From the NCBI GenBank assembly GCA_964017065.1, contig OZ024784.1, positions 15,915,152 to 15,979,151 of the forward strand: 64,000 nt of DNA, read 5' to 3'. The notes beneath the pieces were generated by a model that ran no database searches, had not been told where the DNA came from, and worked only from the letters and a program-made list of their open reading frames with translations. This document shows positions 60,235 through 64,000 of the stretch, piece by piece; the stretch's first letter is position 1, and each line of letters starts with the position of its first letter. Position numbers and translations under genes: made by a program. The stretch comes from Haliclona indistincta. Lineage: Eukaryota > Porifera > Demospongiae > Haplosclerida > Chalinidae.

Positions 60235-62905
60235 TTATATAAATGTTGTTCTTGACTTAGTACTCTTGCGCTGCCGTTCAACGATAACATGAGTATAATC
60301 ACGGATAAGGTGAGCAATTTGGGATGCCTTAAGGAGAGCAATATTATACAAATACTAATATATTGAAATGTCTGTCATACCTGACTAGTGTTGAATACAA
60401 ACTTGGTTCCTCTAGTAACACTCTCTGTTACTATCATGAGATTTTTCAGAGAAGGACTGGATGAAGAGAAAGGATGTGTGGGAAGTGCATGAGACAGGAT
60501 GATAGAGAGGAAGTGAGAGGTGGGTAAAATGTGTGGTAAATTCACCTGTAGTTTACAATACTCTTGTATTCATATGTAACCATGGGCTCCTTTTCTCTCC
60601 TTTTGAATATGTGCATCCCAACTTCATTGACAGCAAGCCACAAATTTTTGGGCAATGTTGTTGTATATGCCTGCACGACTTCAAATATAGTGGACCCATA
60701 GAATGGCCACTGTTGTATGAATCCCATGTATGTTTCGTTGCATTCTTGTTCTGAGAGATCTGTGTACTCGCGGTGTTTCTGCCTAATGTCCTCAGGCTGC
60801 ACTCGCTGACGATAATGCTTTGGAATGTATCGCTCGATGATAGCACTGTAAGTAAAAATTCATCAATTTTACTGCAGTGATACTACTACACAGCTTAGTA
60901 GGAGTAGAGAGGAAGTAAAAAAGGAAATGCACTCAGAGTAGGGAGGAGAATAGGAGAGGTGAGGAGGCACCTTCCTGTTATTACATACCTGTAGTCAGCA
61001 TATTCAATATCATCATGGTAGTTACCAAGAATAGCTTGAGCTCTGAGACCTGCTAGGTATGTGGCTTCATGAAAGTTCACAGGAAATCTGTCGCACACAA
61101 CATCATCAATTGCCTAATGTATGAAGAATCAACATGAGCACAATAGGATAGGTATGACTGTAATCTATGTTATGTGGTATTATTATGATAATTACAGGTG
61201 GACATGCTGTTTGTAACCTGATGAAGGAGGAGATTGAATTCAATTGAATCTTTGGGATCACAGAATGGTTTCAGGAACAGCCGTTTCTGGTGGAGGAAAT
61301 TCCAACAATTAGTTAACATGTTGTTATGGTAACTACAAATGCCTACAAGTGTTACCTGATCTCCAAACATATACCTACACTATATACACACACACACACG
61401 TCACACAATTGATGTTTACATCCTTCTTATGCACACACACACAACAGAAGTCACCTTAAAGGTCAACTTTAAGGATTTCTCAACTCCTGTGCTGCGAGCG
61501 TATTTCTCCCATTTGAACATTGCATCAGCGACTTTTTCTGTGGGTAGCATATTGCGTTCCAGTAGACCAAACACCTCATATAGTGAAAATCCTTCTGCTG
61601 TGCGCTTCAAACCAACCCTGTCCTTCACCATTGCAACAACCTAAACATGACCAATCACAATGTTATTCAAACAACAGTGTATTTTGCTCTAACATCACCA
61701 AACCAGTAAATTACTAATCACAAAACGTAGTAATAGCAGAAAATGAGATAATCAGAATCTATGTTAATTACCTCCTCGGTTGTAGCCGATGAGTCGAATT
61801 CTAGTGCTCTGAATTGTCCGTCCATGAAATAGAATCTCTCGTGAATAGCTCTCCTATTGATTGCAGAAAAATCATTACAGATACAGAGCTATTATTATTG
61901 CTAACAGTTACTGTACCTGCGAATTACACATTGTATCTCGCGCTGTGAAGGTGGATATTTTCTGTTTTTGGCTTCTACTGTGCGAATGATGCACTGGTTG
62001 CAGAACTGAGCAAACTTCCCCTCCTCGGTGTGAGACTCTGCTCCACACCTCCGCAGGTGAGCATTCAAGTAGTCTAGGATCACTCTGTTGCGGGGCACAA
62101 CAACACTGCATGTTAGTGACAGCAATCTCCAGTTCTGGATGTTGATGCGTCCATTGGGCTCTGTGTGGAATGTGAGCAAAGACGGTACCTGTCATTCTTA
62201 TACCTTGTCTGTTAGTCTGTGTTTACTTTTTTTGGTTTGTCTATCTGTCTGTCTGACTGCCTATTTTTAAACTGTCTCCCACCCACAATATTGATGTAAA
62301 TATGTGTACACATGAACTGTTTGGACACATTTTGATTATGACACAGACATAGATAGTGTATATTACTGACATCCTTAATTACTTTGCACTGTTTGAAAAC
62401 TGTATTGTGATGTCCATTACTTTCAGGTCAATACAAACAGACTACCTCACCAATACAAACAGCCCAGGGATTACACAACTATCCATAAACCAAACATTCA
62501 CAGTTTATCCAAGCTACCATTTTGCCTTATTAATGTATGCAAATCTTTATGCAAACTAGGTGCTTACTCACTTCCAGAAATTAGTTGCAGTCTCAACAAA
62601 AGTATGCATATGCATGAAATACGAGTGAATAGGTGCTGATAACAGCTAATTATCATACTCTAAAGCAAGTAATGATTGTTTATCAGTGATTATTATTGGA
62701 ATGGGGCCAGTTGAGGTGCAACAACTTGTACGTATTCAGTCTCCTCTGACCTGGCTGTTCTGTTGTCTGCTTGATCAACTGGAGATAGAATTCATTACAG
62801 TATGCTTCCTTGTCAAGGCATTTCTGCAGCATGACCTGGACAAGGGTGACCAGATCGTCAGCATCGACTCCTTCAAACCCTTCTATACTAGACGAGGCTA
62901 TGCCT

Positions 62906-62940
<35 letters not shown>

Positions 62941-64000
62941 AAGAGAGGGTAGCTGAGAGTGATTCAATGCTGATCATAATTATAATGGTGACATAATGGG
63001 CTATAGTGGGTACAGGGGAATGTGCTGAGACTAGTAGTGTGTAATGTTGACAGTGAAGGAATGATGATGCAGAGTGAAAGTGGCCGGATGTTGTGAAGAG
63101 GTGATTGAGTAGATTGTGTACTGACCAGCATGCAGCTGAATGGAATGGAACAGCTTCAGAGACACCTCATCAGAGTCTTCACCCTGATGAGGTGTGGATG
63201 TGTCCACGCACACCATCAGTGGTTGTCGCAGCATGCTCTTTGAGTATGACCAGTAGTTGCGTTTGAACAACTTTTCAAAATCTTTCTCCTTGTTGGCTGC
63301 TGCCATCCGATCCATTTTAGAGCGGTTTATGTAGCGACGTAGTGTAGTAGTCAAGAATCCAGTGGTTCGTTCTTCAGGTCTTCTCAGCATACTGTGCTCA
63401 ACTAGGGCCTTGCGACAGGTGTATATAACAGACCACATTTTGGTGCGTTCTTCTTCGCTAACATGTATCTATAAAAAATAGTCCCAGTGTTACATTTTAT
63501 CATATAATTTTATTCTTAGTACCGTTTTGATCTTAGCTTCTCCGACTCGCTGCCAGTTTTGATGAGCAGGTGAGTAGCTTGCTATTAGGTTAGCAATGTC
63601 CTCCTTCATATTGGTGTCAAAGTTGAAGTTCTTCTGCTCTCCAGCTCCTGTTGTGTGCATATTTAGTGTGATTGACTCCTCAACTATGTTAACTGCTACA
63701 CTCTCGATACTGCGATAGTTGTACTCAGCCATGACCTGTATGAACACAGTGAAAATTTTGCACTCATTTTAGTGATATTTTTGTATACCTGCTTAGATTT
63801 AGCATTCACGAACTTGATTCCATCTACTCCAACTGCTAATAATATGTTGTTAGGATGAGCCCAGAATCCCTTGTAGCAGACAGGGAATAGCAAGTAGCCA
63901 TACAGCGGATAATGTTTGACAGCTGTAAGATACCACACTTTAGCCTGCAACTCTGTCTTGCCAGTACCATAGCGCTGTGAAGAGTTCAGGCAGTAAGCTT
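60235..64000 (-). CDS. Unconventional MyTH4-FERM myosin, C-terminal tail (partial)
   Basis: Such myosins carry cargo to the tips of filopodia, microvilli or stereocilia. Only the tail is present; the motor domain lies beyond 64000. In coding order (descending coordinates): the C-lobe of a FERM domain (YPLYGYLLFPVCYKGFW, LLAVGVDGIKFVN, MAEYNYRSIESV); then a MyTH4 domain (KMWSVIYTCRKALVEHSMLR, RNYWSYSKSMLRQPL, LVTLVQVMLQKCLDKEAYCN, NWRLLSLTCSVVVPR, LDYLNAHLRR); then a second FERM domain (GFSLYEVFGLLERNML, DRFPVNFHEATYLAGLRAQ, NYHDDIEYADY, LWLAVNEVGMHIFKRRE, ASQIAHLIRDYTHVI). It ends FI at the stop, 60235. FERM-MyTH4-FERM order points to class VII or XXII-like myosins. No SH3 domain lies between the first FERM and the MyTH4. 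Confidence 0.88.
62909..62938. repeat. (GA)n microsatellite
   Basis: A pure AG/GA run inside a myosin-gene intron. Confidence 0.95.

Overview
The window is eukaryotic nuclear DNA. Genes are split by many short GT-AG introns (mostly 45-110 bp), and the set is animal-like: CHK2 kinase with an FHA domain, a CCDC85 protein, hnRNP L, CSE1L/exportin-2, COQ8, IP3 3-kinase, a MyTH4-FERM myosin, a LRRK/ROCO protein, ependymin-related proteins and a circularly permuted Ras. Compact genes, tiny intergenic spacers and this mix suggest an early-branching metazoan, most likely a demosponge. That is an inference from content, not a sequence match. One 200-base assembly gap lies at 17730-17929.

Layout. 1-15.4 kb: trehalase (partial, minus), GNPAT (plus), CHEK2-like (minus), three 2-hydroxyacid oxidase paralogues (one minus, two plus) with a broken exon-1 relic and nested repeats between them, a SAM-like/armadillo-like protein (minus) and a bHLH factor (plus). 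15.4-19.1 kb: repeats, namely a TIR element with an RFX-like reading frame, a palindrome of about 2 kb that contains the gap, and a small MITE. 19.1-31.0 kb: hnRNP L-like (minus), a 1757-residue LRRK-like protein (plus) whose GTPase P-loop and kinase catalytic residues are lost, and a coiled-coil/SAM protein (minus) whose coding exon is split by a 709-bp transposon. 31.2-40.3 kb: circularly permuted Ras with Sec23/24-like zinc finger and vWFA domain (plus), CCDC85-like (minus), two tandem ependymin-related genes (plus), then about 2 kb without recognisable genes. 40.3-64 kb: intronless CSE1L (minus), COQ8 (plus) whose 7.5-kb intron holds two decayed Crypton-like tyrosine recombinase copies and a TTAA MITE, IP3 3-kinase (minus), and the C-terminal tail of a MyTH4-FERM myosin (minus).

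Organisation. Seven neighbouring pairs are head to head with only 95-223 bp between start codons, so shared bidirectional promoters seem to be the rule here. Four proteins in the first 13 kb end in a peroxisomal PTS1 tripeptide (GNPAT SKL; three oxidases CKL), which fits ether-lipid synthesis and 2-hydroxyacid oxidation in peroxisomes. For GNPAT, CHEK2, the oxidases, the bHLH gene, the armadillo-like gene, cpRas, the LRRK-like gene, both ependymin genes and COQ8 I joined exons by hand, and every model closes in frame. Other genes are given as spans with recognised segments.
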